DNA from: Pseudomonas sp. GV071
GTDB taxonomy: Bacteria > Pseudomonadota > Gammaproteobacteria > Pseudomonadales > Pseudomonadaceae
Assembly (NCBI RefSeq): GCF_003050835.1
Contig: NZ_QAOJ01000001.1
Coordinates: forward strand, 620,001-684,000
Length of the DNA stretch: 64,000 nt
Direction of reading: 5' to 3'
Below, in pieces: positions 50,904 through 59,068 of the stretch (positions within the stretch are counted from its first letter, which is position 1; each line of letters begins with the position of its first letter). A program made the position numbers and the translations under genes. Below the pieces are notes generated by a model, which was not told the DNA's origin, searched no databases, and worked only from the letters and a program-made list of their open reading frames with translations.

Positions 50904-51779
50904 TCAACCGTGCTTGGACAATGCCTTGAACAACCCCAAGCGCGTCCACCAGTGCTTGGGCCGGGTCACGTCATTGCCGGTGTAGGTTTTTTGCGAGTAT
51001 TTCGGGAAGGGTCCGAACACCTTCTGCATGCGGTAGTTGTCCAGGCTGTATCCGGCGTTCAGGGCCTGTTGGTAGTGCTGTTCGAACAGCGCTTGGAGGT
51101 CTTGGCGCGGGTGCGGCAGGACGGTGCCGTCGAACCAGTGGGAGCCGCCTTCGCGTTGCAGGCGGGCGAAGGACAGGGCGTGGGAGAACTGGGTGCCCAT
51201 GTCGGAGTAATGCAGGATCTTGATCTGCTCGACGGGTGAGTTCTCGCCGTCGATGTTGTTGTACTGGGTGTCGAACGGCTGAATCACCTGGGGGTTTTTC
51301 TTGTAGTACTTCTTCAGCAGCTGGTGGATTTCCGGTTTGCCGCGCAGATCGTCGATGGCGGGCAGGTGGTGGCGCGCTGCGGCGCAGTCCCACATCGATA
51401 CACAGAAACGCCAGGACTGTTCGCCGCCTTTGGCCATCACCACTTTGCCGGGTTCGAACGTGGCGTTCCAGAGTTCCGCCAGGTCACACAGGACGATGAC
51501 GTCGGTGTCCATGTAGATGGCTTTGCCCTGGTAGCCGCAGAACGCCGGGATGCCCCAGCGAAAGCCGGAAAACGGTGTGGTCCAGGCTTCGGTGCGCCAG
51601 CCTTGTTGCTGCTGTGGGTTGGAGTACCAGAAGCTCTGCGGGTCGCGGGAAAGTTGCATCCAATGGATATTCACCGGCTGCGAGCAGCGGCTGCGGATGC
51701 TGTAGTCCAGCACCATCATCTGCTCCAGGTCGCAGTCGTTAGGGTCGCAGCCTACGAATACCTGAATGGTCTCCAACAT
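50904..51779 (-). CDS. GT8-like glycosyltransferase
   Basis: This 291-residue enzyme of the GT-A fold has the metal-binding DxD in AIYMDTDVIVLCDLAELW, an N-terminal IQVFVGCDPNDCDLEQM and C-terminal histidines (FDTQYNNIDGE, LHYSDMGTQFSHAL) as in glycogenin/LgtC-type transferases. It probably moves a sugar from a nucleotide sugar to a surface glycan or lipid; the acceptor is unknown. AAGGAG lies eight bases before the ATG at 51779. Convergent with the LuxR gene. Confidence 0.8.
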   Translation of the reverse strand: MLETIQVFVGCDPNDCDLEQMMVLDYSIRSRCSQPVNIHWMQLSRDPQSFWYSNPQQQQGWRTEAWTTPFSGFRWGIPAFCGYQGKAIYMDTDVIVLCDLAELWNATFEPGKVVMAKGGEQSWRFCVSMWDCAAARHHLPAIDDLRGKPEIHQLLKKYYKKNPQVIQPFDTQYNNIDGENSPVEQIKILHYSDMGTQFSHALSFARLQREGGSHWFDGTVLPHPRQDLQALFEQHYQQALNAGYSLDNYRMQKVFGPFPKYSQKTYTGNDVTRPKHWWTRLGLFKALSKHG

Positions 51780-51924
51780 CAATGTGCTCCTTGCTTGTAC
51801 GTCGCTGGAAAGTGCGAAATCGGTTTTGTTTTTATCCATAGTAGCGGCCTCTCCATGACGCTACTGTGCCACCCGACTAGTGTGCCCAAAATTGCTCATT
51901 CAGGCAGCCAGGGCGGTGGCAGAT

Positions 51925-52698
51925 TTATTTGAAAAACTGGCTCGGGGTAAGGCCGAACTGTTTTTTGAACATGGTGGCAAACGCGCTCGGGCTTTCGTAG
52001 CCGAGGGCGCCGGCGACGTCGATGATCTTCTCACCCACCGCAATCCGCTCCAGGGCCTGCAGCAGCCGGGCTTGCTGGCGCCACTGGCCGAAGGTCATGC
52101 CGGTGCCTTTGTGGAACAGGCGCTGGATGGTTTTTTCGTCCAGGTGCAGGCGTGCGCTCCAGTCAGCCAGGGTCGAGTTGTCGCCAGGCCGGGCTTGCAG
52201 GGTGGCGCAGATGGTGGCCAGGCGCGGGTCGGCCGGTTGCGGCAGGTGCAGGGGCAGGGTGGGGAGAATCTTCAGCTCATCGAGGATGAGGTTCATCACC
52301 CGTGCCTCACGGGAGTTGCCGGGGTAGGGCTCGGCGATGCCGATGGAGGTCTGGATCAGTTCGCTGAGCAGTGGCGAAATACTCACCGCGCGGGTTTCTT
52401 CGGGTAGGTCGAGGGACTCGTCGGGCTGCACGAACACGCTGCGCATTTTCACCGTGCCGATGCAGCGAATCGCATGCTCCTGGCCGCTGGGCATCCAGAT
52501 GCCGCGACTCGGCGGCACCGTCCATTGGTGCATGGCCGCGTGCACCACCATCACCCCGGCAATGGCGTAGATCAGCTGATGTTTGTTGTGGCTGTGGGGC
52601 GGGATATGCCAGTCAGCCGGGTAGTCGTTGGCGCTGCTGCTGACGCGCCAGGCGGCGGCATCGATTTCCCGTACGTGCTCGTCGATGGGTCTGAACAT
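51925..52698 (-). CDS. AraC family regulator
   Basis: This 257-residue protein has an N-terminal cupin with HIPPHSHNKHQLIYAIAGVMVV (arabinose-binding-type fold) and a C-terminal AraC helix-turn-helix pair (TLADWSARLHLDEKTIQRLFHKGTGM, IIDVAGALGYESPSAFATMFKKQFGLTPSQFF). It is transcribed divergently from the efflux gene at 52845 across 146 bases and is the likely controller of it. Confidence 0.87.
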   Translation of the reverse strand: MFRPIDEHVREIDAAAWRVSSSANDYPADWHIPPHSHNKHQLIYAIAGVMVVHAAMHQWTVPPSRGIWMPSGQEHAIRCIGTVKMRSVFVQPDESLDLPEETRAVSISPLLSELIQTSIGIAEPYPGNSREARVMNLILDELKILPTLPLHLPQPADPRLATICATLQARPGDNSTLADWSARLHLDEKTIQRLFHKGTGMTFGQWRQQARLLQALERIAVGEKIIDVAGALGYESPSAFATMFKKQFGLTPSQFFK

Positions 52699-52844
52699 GT
52701 TGTCTGTTTTGCGATAGTTGTTGTCTGCATTTCGCGAGACAGGCGCTTTTATGGCCCCGTAGGATAGCGCCGAGCCCTGAAATTGCCAGCGCCTGTTGCT
52801 GCGTCAGGGCCTGAAGACTGTTTCGTTCGCCTGGAAGCTGCCCT

Positions 52845-54077
52845 ATGTCTATCTCTGCCACCGCTCCACCCGCGGCCGCCGCGCCGTCAGTTACTGCCAC
52901 TGTTGCCCAGCAGACCAGCCCCCTGGTGATGCGTGTGATCGGCGCCTGCGCCCTGGCGCACCTGATCAACGACCTGATCCAGGCGGTGCTGCCGTCGATC
53001 TACCCGATGCTCAAGGCCAACTACGGCCTGACCTTCGCCCAGGTCGGCCTGATTACCCTGACCTTCCAGCTGACCGCTTCCTTGCTACAACCCTGGGTCG
53101 GTTACCACACCGACCGCCACCCGAAACCCTGGCTGTTGCCGGTGGGCTCGCTGTGCACCCTGGTGGGTATTTTGCTGCTGGCGTTTGTCGGTAGTTTCCC
53201 GGCGATTCTGCTGGCCTCGGGGCTGGTGGGCATTGGCTCGTCGACCTTCCACCCGGAGGCTTCACGGATCGCCCGGCTGGCCTCCGGTGGCCGTTATGGT
53301 CTGGCGCAGTCGACCTTCCAGGTGGGCGGTAATGCCGGCACCGCGTTCGGCCCGCTGCTGGCGGCGGCCATCGTCATTCCCTATGGCCAGGGGCATGTGG
53401 CCTGGTTCGGGGTGTTTGCGACGATTTCCATCGGGGTGCTGTATGGCTTGAGCCGCTGGTACCGCAACCACCTCACCCTGTTCAAGCTGAAAAGCGGCGG
53501 CGTGGCTACTCATGGCCTGTCGAAGCAGCGGGTGATCGGCGCGTTGGTGGTGTTGGCGCTGCTGGTGTTTTCCAAGTACTTCTACATGTCCAGCCTGACC
53601 AGCTATTACACGTTTTTCCTGATCGAGAAGTTCGACCTGTCGGTGACCAGCTCGCAGCTGTACCTCTTCCTGTTCTTGGGTTCGGTGGCGGCGGGGACCT
53701 TCTTCGGTGGGCCGATTGGCGACCGCATCGGGCGCAAAAAGGTGATCTGGTTTTCGATCCTCGGCGCCGCACCGTTCACCCTGGCGCTGCCCTATGTCGA
53801 CCTGTTCTGGACCGCTGTGCTGGCGATGATCATCGGCTTCATTCTGTCCTCAGCGTTCTCGGCGATTGTGGTGTTCGCCCAGGAACTGGTGCCGGGTAAC
53901 GTCGGCATGATCGCCGGGATCTTCTTCGGTTTGATGTTCGGTTTCGGTGGCATCGGCGGTGCGCTGCTGGGTTACCTGGCGGACATCCACGGCATTGAAT
54001 ACGTGTTCCACCTCTGCGCGTACTTGCCGCTGCTGGGCATTCTCACCGTGCTGTTGCCGTCGACCAAAGGCGTGTAA
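52845..54077 (+). CDS. fsr: MFS transporter, fosmidomycin-resistance type
   Basis: This 410-residue major facilitator has twelve hydrophobic helices. It shows the Fsr-group motifs GACALAHLINDLIQAVLPSIYP, GLVGIGSSTFHPEASRIARLASGG and GTFFGGPIGDRIGRKKVIWFS. Fsr proteins export fosmidomycin and related compounds; natural substrates are uncertain. Divergent AraC gene alongside. The symbol reflects family resemblance only. Confidence 0.85.
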   Translation: MSISATAPPAAAAPSVTATVAQQTSPLVMRVIGACALAHLINDLIQAVLPSIYPMLKANYGLTFAQVGLITLTFQLTASLLQPWVGYHTDRHPKPWLLPVGSLCTLVGILLLAFVGSFPAILLASGLVGIGSSTFHPEASRIARLASGGRYGLAQSTFQVGGNAGTAFGPLLAAAIVIPYGQGHVAWFGVFATISIGVLYGLSRWYRNHLTLFKLKSGGVATHGLSKQRVIGALVVLALLVFSKYFYMSSLTSYYTFFLIEKFDLSVTSSQLYLFLFLGSVAAGTFFGGPIGDRIGRKKVIWFSILGAAPFTLALPYVDLFWTAVLAMIIGFILSSAFSAIVVFAQELVPGNVGMIAGIFFGLMFGFGGIGGALLGYLADIHGIEYVFHLCAYLPLLGILTVLLPSTKGV

Positions 54078-54251
54078 CCATCCCCCTGTGCGCACCCGGT
54101 AGCGACCGTGGTGCGCACTGTCTTCGCAGTGGCGCCCAACGCGCTCGCTTCTATTGTTATTCGAATCGGTTATTTATTTTTATTCTTTCAGGTCCTTAGG
54201 CTATATCGCTTCTGCAGCCTGCTGCGTGTCGTTTGCCTGCCTGAGAGCTCC

Positions 54252-55793
54252 ATGACGTTGCCCACCACCGCCCTGATCAGCGCCCGCTCATTGGCTAAAG
54301 CCTTTGGCGCGAGCCCGGTATTGCAGGGCATCGACCTAGACCTCTATCCCGGTGAAGTGGTGGCCTTGCTGGGGGCCAATGGCGCGGGTAAATCCACCCT
54401 GGTGAAGATTCTCGCCGGCAGCCACGGCCATGATGCCGGCGAGTTGCGGGTAGAGGGCAGGGCGGTGCACTTTGCCTCGCCCCATGCGGCGCGCCGTGCG
54501 GGCATCGTCGCCGTTCACCAACATGCCGACGAGGCCTTGGTGCCCGGCTTCAGCGTGGCGGAAAACCTGGTGCTGGATGAGCTGTGCCAACCCGGCGGTG
54601 CGCTGTGGAGTGACCGTAAGCGCGTGCAGCAACGGGCCGCGCAGATTGCCGCCGGCCTGGACCTGCAGTTGCCCTTGAACACCAGCATCGACAGCCTCGG
54701 CAGCGCCGAACGGCAGTTGGTGGTATTGGCGCGCGCCTTGGCCTTGCAGCCGAAATTGCTGGTGCTGGACGAGCCTACTGCGGCGCTGTCGGTCAGCGAA
54801 GCCGAACGTCTGTTCAGCCTGATCGATGGCCTGCGCCAGCGCGGCGTGGCGATCGTCTATATCTCCCATCGGTTGTCCGACCTGCAGCGTATTGCCGACC
54901 GCGCCATCGTGCTGCGCGACGGCCGCCTGGCCGGTGAATTTCCGGCGCCCTTAGACGTGCCGGCAGCCGTGCTGGCCATGCTTGGCAGCGCCCTGGCGCC
55001 GGTGGTCGAAGGCCGCGCAGAGCAGGGCCCGGTGGTGCTGCAAGGCCGTGACGTACAGGTGTCGGCGCACAGCAAATCATTCGATTTACGCCTGCACCAG
55101 GGCGAAGTGGTGGCGCTCACCGGCTTGCTCGGCGCCGGCAAAAGCGAGATTGCCGAACTGTTGTTTGGCCTGCGTCAGCCCCACGCCGGGCAGCTCGAAT
55201 TGGATGGCCAGCCGTGGGCGCCGAACTCGCCACGCCAGGCAATAACCGGCGGGGTATTTATGGCCGCCGAAGACCGTGGGCGCGATTCCCTGGTGCCCGG
55301 TTTTTCCCTGGCGCAGACCCTGACGTTGCCGTTCCTGTCGCGCTTCAGCCGTGGCGGCTTTATCCGTGCCGGTGTCGAACGGGCGGCGGTCGCGACACAG
55401 GTCGAGCAGCTGGGCATCAAATGCGCCGGCCTCGATGTGGCCATGGACACCCTGTCTGGCGGCAACCAGCAGAAGGTGGTGCTCGGCCGCTGGTTGCTCG
55501 GCGAAGGCCGTCTGCTGATTCTCGATGAACCCTTCCAGGGCGTGGATATCCGCGCCCGCCGCGACATCGGCGCGCGCCTGCGGGCGAGTGCCGCCCAGCG
55601 CGCCACCCTGGTGATCTGCGCCGACCCGGACGAAGCCCTGGAAATTGCCGACCGCATTCTGGTGGTGCGCGATTTCAGCGTGGTCGCCGACTACCCGCGC
55701 GCCGGCCTGCAACGCGCCGAGCTGGTGGCGCAAATCGCCGGCCTCAGCGTCACTTCGCCCACCCCGCAACGCCAAGGAGCTGCGTGTGCCTGA
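54252..55793 (+). CDS. sugar-type ABC transporter, double-NBD ATPase
   Basis: This 513-residue protein has two fused ATPase domains as in RbsA/XylG. NBD1 has Walker A GANGAGKST and a degenerate signature SLGSAERQLV with Walker B LLVLDEPTAALS. NBD2 has GLLGAGKSE and a full LSGGNQQKV signature with LLILDEPFQGVD. The arrangement matches carbohydrate importers of the CUT2 group. The permease GTG overlaps its last codons. It follows a T-rich stretch around 54150-54200 that may carry the promoter. Confidence 0.9.
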   Translation: MTLPTTALISARSLAKAFGASPVLQGIDLDLYPGEVVALLGANGAGKSTLVKILAGSHGHDAGELRVEGRAVHFASPHAARRAGIVAVHQHADEALVPGFSVAENLVLDELCQPGGALWSDRKRVQQRAAQIAAGLDLQLPLNTSIDSLGSAERQLVVLARALALQPKLLVLDEPTAALSVSEAERLFSLIDGLRQRGVAIVYISHRLSDLQRIADRAIVLRDGRLAGEFPAPLDVPAAVLAMLGSALAPVVEGRAEQGPVVLQGRDVQVSAHSKSFDLRLHQGEVVALTGLLGAGKSEIAELLFGLRQPHAGQLELDGQPWAPNSPRQAITGGVFMAAEDRGRDSLVPGFSLAQTLTLPFLSRFSRGGFIRAGVERAAVATQVEQLGIKCAGLDVAMDTLSGGNQQKVVLGRWLLGEGRLLILDEPFQGVDIRARRDIGARLRASAAQRATLVICADPDEALEIADRILVVRDFSVVADYPRAGLQRAELVAQIAGLSVTSPTPQRQGAACA

Positions 55794-56811
55794 TTCAATT
55801 GCTTCAACCCCTGCTCACACGCCACTGGGCCAGACCCTGCTGCGCCTGGCGATTCACTACGGCCTGCTGTTGGTGCTGGCCTTGGTGGTGGTGCTGTTCG
55901 CGGTACTGGAGCCGGCGTTTTTACGGGTTGGCAACCTGTTCATCATTCTGCAGTCGGTGTCCATCGTTGCGCTGCTGGCCCTGGGGGTGACGCTGACCAT
56001 GGCGGTTGGCGGCCTCGACCTGTCGATTGGCGCGGTGGCGGCGATGAGCCTGATGTGCGCCAGCTACGTGATGGTGGTTCTCGGTTGGGGGCCGCTACCG
56101 GCGGTGCTGATCAGCCTCGGCGCCGGTGCCTTGGTCGGCGTGCTCAATGGCTTTCTGATTGTGCGTATGGGCGTGCCGGACATTCTCGCCACCCTCGGCA
56201 GCATGTTTCTGGTGATCGGCGTGCAGCTGATTCCCACCGGCGGCCGCTCGATTGCGGTGGGCATGACCCTGCCCAATGGCGACGAAGCCATCGGCAGTTT
56301 CAGCAGCGCCTTTCTCGCCCTCGGCCGCGCGCGGCTGTGGGACACGGTGCCGGTTCCGGTGCTGGTGATGGCGGTGATCGCCGTGCTGGTCTGGGCGTTT
56401 CTTGAGCGCACCCGTTTTGGCCGGGTGCTGTACGCCATCGGTGGCAACGAGCGCGCTGCGCGTCTGGCCGGGGCGCCGGTGCAGCGCTACAAATTTCTCG
56501 CCTATGTGTTGTCGGCGGTGCTGGCGGCCTTGGGCGGTTTGCTGTTGGCGGCGCGTTTGGGGCGTGGCGATGTCAGCTCCGGCAATGGCTTGGTGCTGGA
56601 CGCCCTGGGCGCCGCGTTGATTGGCTTTGCCGTGCTCGGTGCGCGCAAGCCCAACGCCTTCGGCACCCTGGTCGGCGCGCTGCTGGTGGCCACCTTACTC
56701 AACGGCCTGACCATGCTCAACGCGCCGTATTACGCCCAGGATTTCGTCAAAGGCGCAGTGTTGGTTCTGGCGCTGATGTTCACTTTTGGTTTGGCGCCGC
56801 GTGCGCGCTAG
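55786..56811 (+). CDS. sugar-type ABC transporter permease
   Basis: This 341-residue inner-membrane permease of the CUT2/BPD_transp_2 class has many hydrophobic helices, the SIVALLALGVTLTMAVGGLDLSIGAVAAMS signature and the AARLAGAPVQRYKFLAYVLSAVLAALGGLLL region. A GTG start at 55786 is chosen because AAGGAG lies six bases upstream. It starts eight bases before the ATPase stop, so translation is coupled. Confidence 0.88.
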   Translation: MPDSIASTPAHTPLGQTLLRLAIHYGLLLVLALVVVLFAVLEPAFLRVGNLFIILQSVSIVALLALGVTLTMAVGGLDLSIGAVAAMSLMCASYVMVVLGWGPLPAVLISLGAGALVGVLNGFLIVRMGVPDILATLGSMFLVIGVQLIPTGGRSIAVGMTLPNGDEAIGSFSSAFLALGRARLWDTVPVPVLVMAVIAVLVWAFLERTRFGRVLYAIGGNERAARLAGAPVQRYKFLAYVLSAVLAALGGLLLAARLGRGDVSSGNGLVLDALGAALIGFAVLGARKPNAFGTLVGALLVATLLNGLTMLNAPYYAQDFVKGAVLVLALMFTFGLAPRAR

Positions 56812-56838
56812 GCCGTATTTTCCAAGAAGGATGTGTCC

Positions 56839-57882
56839 ATGCGAGCTGTAATCCGCACCGTGTTGAGCGCCACCCTGGCGTTGTCCCTGGCCGGCGCCGT
56901 TCAGGCCGCCGGCATCACCGGTGCGCCGGCGCCGTTCGATAAGGGTGGGGTGAAAATCGCCCTGGTTGGTTTCCTGTTTGCCGGCGATTTCCCCGAGGCT
57001 TATCTGCGCGGCGTCGAGAAGCAAGCCAAAGCCCTGGACGTCGACCTGCGCCTGTTCGATGCCCGTCAGCAAGCCGCTACCCAGCGCGAAATGCTCGAGC
57101 AGGCCATCGACCTTGGCGTCGACGGCATCATCGTGCAGCTGGGCCTGGCCGAAACCCTGAAAGACACCGTCGATAAAGCGGTGGCCAAGGGCATCAAAGT
57201 GGTGGCGTTCGACATCGACCTGGGCAACCCCAAGGTCACCCAGATCGAGCAGGACCACCACCAGCTGGCGCGCCTGGCGCTGGACCAGGCGCTGCAAGAC
57301 AACGGCACCGCGTTTGAGGCCGGGTATGTGTTTATCGGCGGCTTCACGCCCATGGAGCGTCGTGACGAAATCTGGCGGGAAGTGAAAGCGGCCAACCCTG
57401 GCATCGTTGAAAAGGCCCGCTTCGGCACCCTTAACCCGCCGATTGCCAACTCGGTGGCCGACCAGGCCAGCGCCGTGCTGCGCGCCAACCCTGAGCTGAA
57501 AGTGATTTTTGCGCCGTTCGACGAGTTCGCCAAAGGCGCCAAGATCGCTGTCGACGAGGCCGGCTTGAACAAGCAGGTGAAGATCTACAGCGCCGACATT
57601 TCCACCGCCGATATCCAGATCATGAAAGAGCCGGACAGCGCCTGGGTCGCCACCGCCGCCGTGAACCCGGAAGTGGCCGGCGCCATCAGCGTGCGCAGCC
57701 TGGCCCTGCAGATTGCCGGGCAGAGCCCAGGTGAGCACGTACTGGTGCCACCGACCCTGATTACCCGCAAGCAACTGCTGGAACTGGATGTGAAAAACGT
57801 CCGTGACCTGGCGCAGAAAGTCCCGGCCTTTGGCGATGCTGCGGGCGTGGCGCAGGCGCCGTGGATTCCAGTGGCCAACTGA
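56839..57882 (+). CDS. periplasmic sugar-type substrate-binding protein
   Basis: This 347-residue protein has a signal peptide (VLSATLALSLAGAVQAAG) and a type I periplasmic-binding fold of the CUT2 group (VKIALVGFLFAGDFPEAYLRGVEKQAKA, DGIIVQLGLAET, VVAFDIDLGNPK, YVFIGGFTPMERRDEI). The ligand is unknown; the family binds ribose, autoinducer-2-like sugars, purine nucleosides and others. It completes an ABC importer with the two genes before it. The oxidoreductase gene starts two bases after its stop. Confidence 0.9.
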   Translation: MRAVIRTVLSATLALSLAGAVQAAGITGAPAPFDKGGVKIALVGFLFAGDFPEAYLRGVEKQAKALDVDLRLFDARQQAATQREMLEQAIDLGVDGIIVQLGLAETLKDTVDKAVAKGIKVVAFDIDLGNPKVTQIEQDHHQLARLALDQALQDNGTAFEAGYVFIGGFTPMERRDEIWREVKAANPGIVEKARFGTLNPPIANSVADQASAVLRANPELKVIFAPFDEFAKGAKIAVDEAGLNKQVKIYSADISTADIQIMKEPDSAWVATAAVNPEVAGAISVRSLALQIAGQSPGEHVLVPPTLITRKQLLELDVKNVRDLAQKVPAFGDAAGVAQAPWIPVAN

Positions 57883-57883
57883 A

Positions 57884-58558
57884 ATGAGCCAACTGCATAA
57901 CAAGGCGGCGCGGCTGCGCAAGGGCAGGGCGGTGGTCAGCGACCCGGCCCATGGCCGACGGTTGCCACCGGGGCAGGTGCTGACCGAGCGCTTTCCGATT
58001 CTGCATGAAGGCGAGGTGCCCGCTTATGACCTGGGCAACTGGTCGCTGAGCCTCGAAGGTCTGGGCCCGCAGGTGCTGAGCCTGAGCTACGACGACTTGC
58101 TGCGCCTGCCGCAGACCCGGGTGCAGTGCGACATTCACTGCGTCACCCGCTGGTCGAAGTTCGACACCCACTGGTACGGCGTGCACCTGCGCGACGTGCT
58201 GGCGGCGCTACAGGTGGAGCCGAGCGGGCGGTTTGTCATGGCCCATGCCGACCACGACTACCAGGCCAATATCAGCCTGCAGGACCTGCTGCATGCCGAC
58301 AGTCTGCTGGCCCTCGGATACAACGAGCAGCCGCTGACCCCGCAACATGGTTGGCCACTGCGTTTGTTGGTGGCGGGGCGCTATTTCTGGAAGAGCGCGA
58401 AATGGTTGCGGCGGCTGGAATTTACCGACGTCGAAACGCCAGGGTTCTGGGAGCGCAATGGCTTTCACCTGCATGCCGATCCGTTTTCCGAACAACGGTT
58501 TTCCGGCGAGGCGTTGGATATTCCCGAAGATGAGTGGGAGCGGAAGGCGTTCGATTGA
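57884..58558 (+). CDS. YedY/sulfite-oxidase-like molybdopterin oxidoreductase
   Basis: This 224-residue single-domain protein of the sulfite-oxidase molybdopterin fold has VQCDIHCVTRWSKFDTHWYGV, with candidate molybdenum-ligand cysteines, and HADHDYQANISL and QHGWPLRLLVAGRYFWKSAKWLRRLEF, which line the cofactor. It lacks a signal or Tat motif, so it is cytoplasmic, unlike MsrP (YedY). The gene begins right after the binding-protein stop and is surely in the same operon, suggesting it processes the imported compound. Precise substrate unknown. Confidence 0.83.
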   Translation: MSQLHNKAARLRKGRAVVSDPAHGRRLPPGQVLTERFPILHEGEVPAYDLGNWSLSLEGLGPQVLSLSYDDLLRLPQTRVQCDIHCVTRWSKFDTHWYGVHLRDVLAALQVEPSGRFVMAHADHDYQANISLQDLLHADSLLALGYNEQPLTPQHGWPLRLLVAGRYFWKSAKWLRRLEFTDVETPGFWERNGFHLHADPFSEQRFSGEALDIPEDEWERKAFD

Positions 58559-58585
58559 AGATATAGAGTTAGCCAGTTTAAAAGC

Positions 58586-58646
58586 TCGCGGCTAAAGCCC
58601 CTCCCACATTAATTGAGTAATTCTGTGGGAGGGGCTTTAGCCGCGA
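58586..58646. repeat. REP-like palindrome, copy 3
   Basis: Perfect 22-base arms (58586-58607 and 58625-58646) identical to those at 27817 enclose a 17-base AT-rich loop. It lies 27 bases after the oxidoreductase gene and may serve as its transcript end. Confidence 0.88.
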
Positions 58647-58700
58647 TGCTTTTTATTGTTTTTGCAGGATCGATTATTCAACTTTTGGCAACTTTAAACT

Positions 58701-58738
58701 GTTGCTCCAGCAACATGTGTTGCTGCACCAACAGCAAC
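58701..58738. promoter_or_regulatory. paired GTTGC inverted repeats
   Basis: GTTGC-TCCA-GCAAC (58701-58714) and GTTGCTG-CACCAA-CAGCAAC (58719-58738) lie side by side upstream of the TonB receptor promoter. Two inverted repeats with the same half-site suggest a regulator operator. The regulator is not known. Confidence 0.5.
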
Positions 58739-58795
58739 TTTGTAGCGAATTCTACGAATTCTTATCGCGATATAACCTAAGCGTTATTTGGTATT

Positions 58796-58823
58796 TTGCC
58801 CGTTCGTCGGCCTCGTCTAGGAT
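58796..58823 (+). promoter_or_regulatory. probable sigma-70 promoter of the TonB receptor gene
   Basis: TTGCCC (58796-58801), 16 bases, then TAGGAT (58818-58823). Transcription would start near 58830 and give a ~240-nt leader before the ATG at 59069. Confidence 0.45.
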
Positions 58824-58829
58824 CGCACT

Positions 58830-59068
58830 CAGGAACCCTATCGGGGCATGGATGCCCGTCTAATCAGCTAAGAGTTCGAGCCGCAGCGCTATACCCGCCG
58901 GACTCGAAACGTTCTGCCAGGGTTGCACGATATTCACCGTTTTATTGATCAGGCCCGTTTAACGGGTCGCGGTTTTTATCGGCCCGAATAAACCAGTTAA
59001 CACAATAGCCAGAACAAGTAAGCCGTCACCAAGCGGCTGGTTCATAAGTGCGTTAGGGAGTAGTTCGC
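58830..59068 (+). promoter_or_regulatory. structured 5' leader of the TonB receptor gene
   Basis: The ~240-base leader folds into several hairpins on paper: GGGCAT-GG-ATGCCC (58844-58857), TTCGAG...CTCGAA (58875-58880 with 58903-58908) and GCCCGTT-T-AACGGGT (58953-58967), followed by GCGGTTTTTAT, which resembles a terminator. GGTTTTTAT...AATAAACC is a possible antiterminator-like pairing. I do not recognise a known riboswitch class. Confidence 0.4.
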
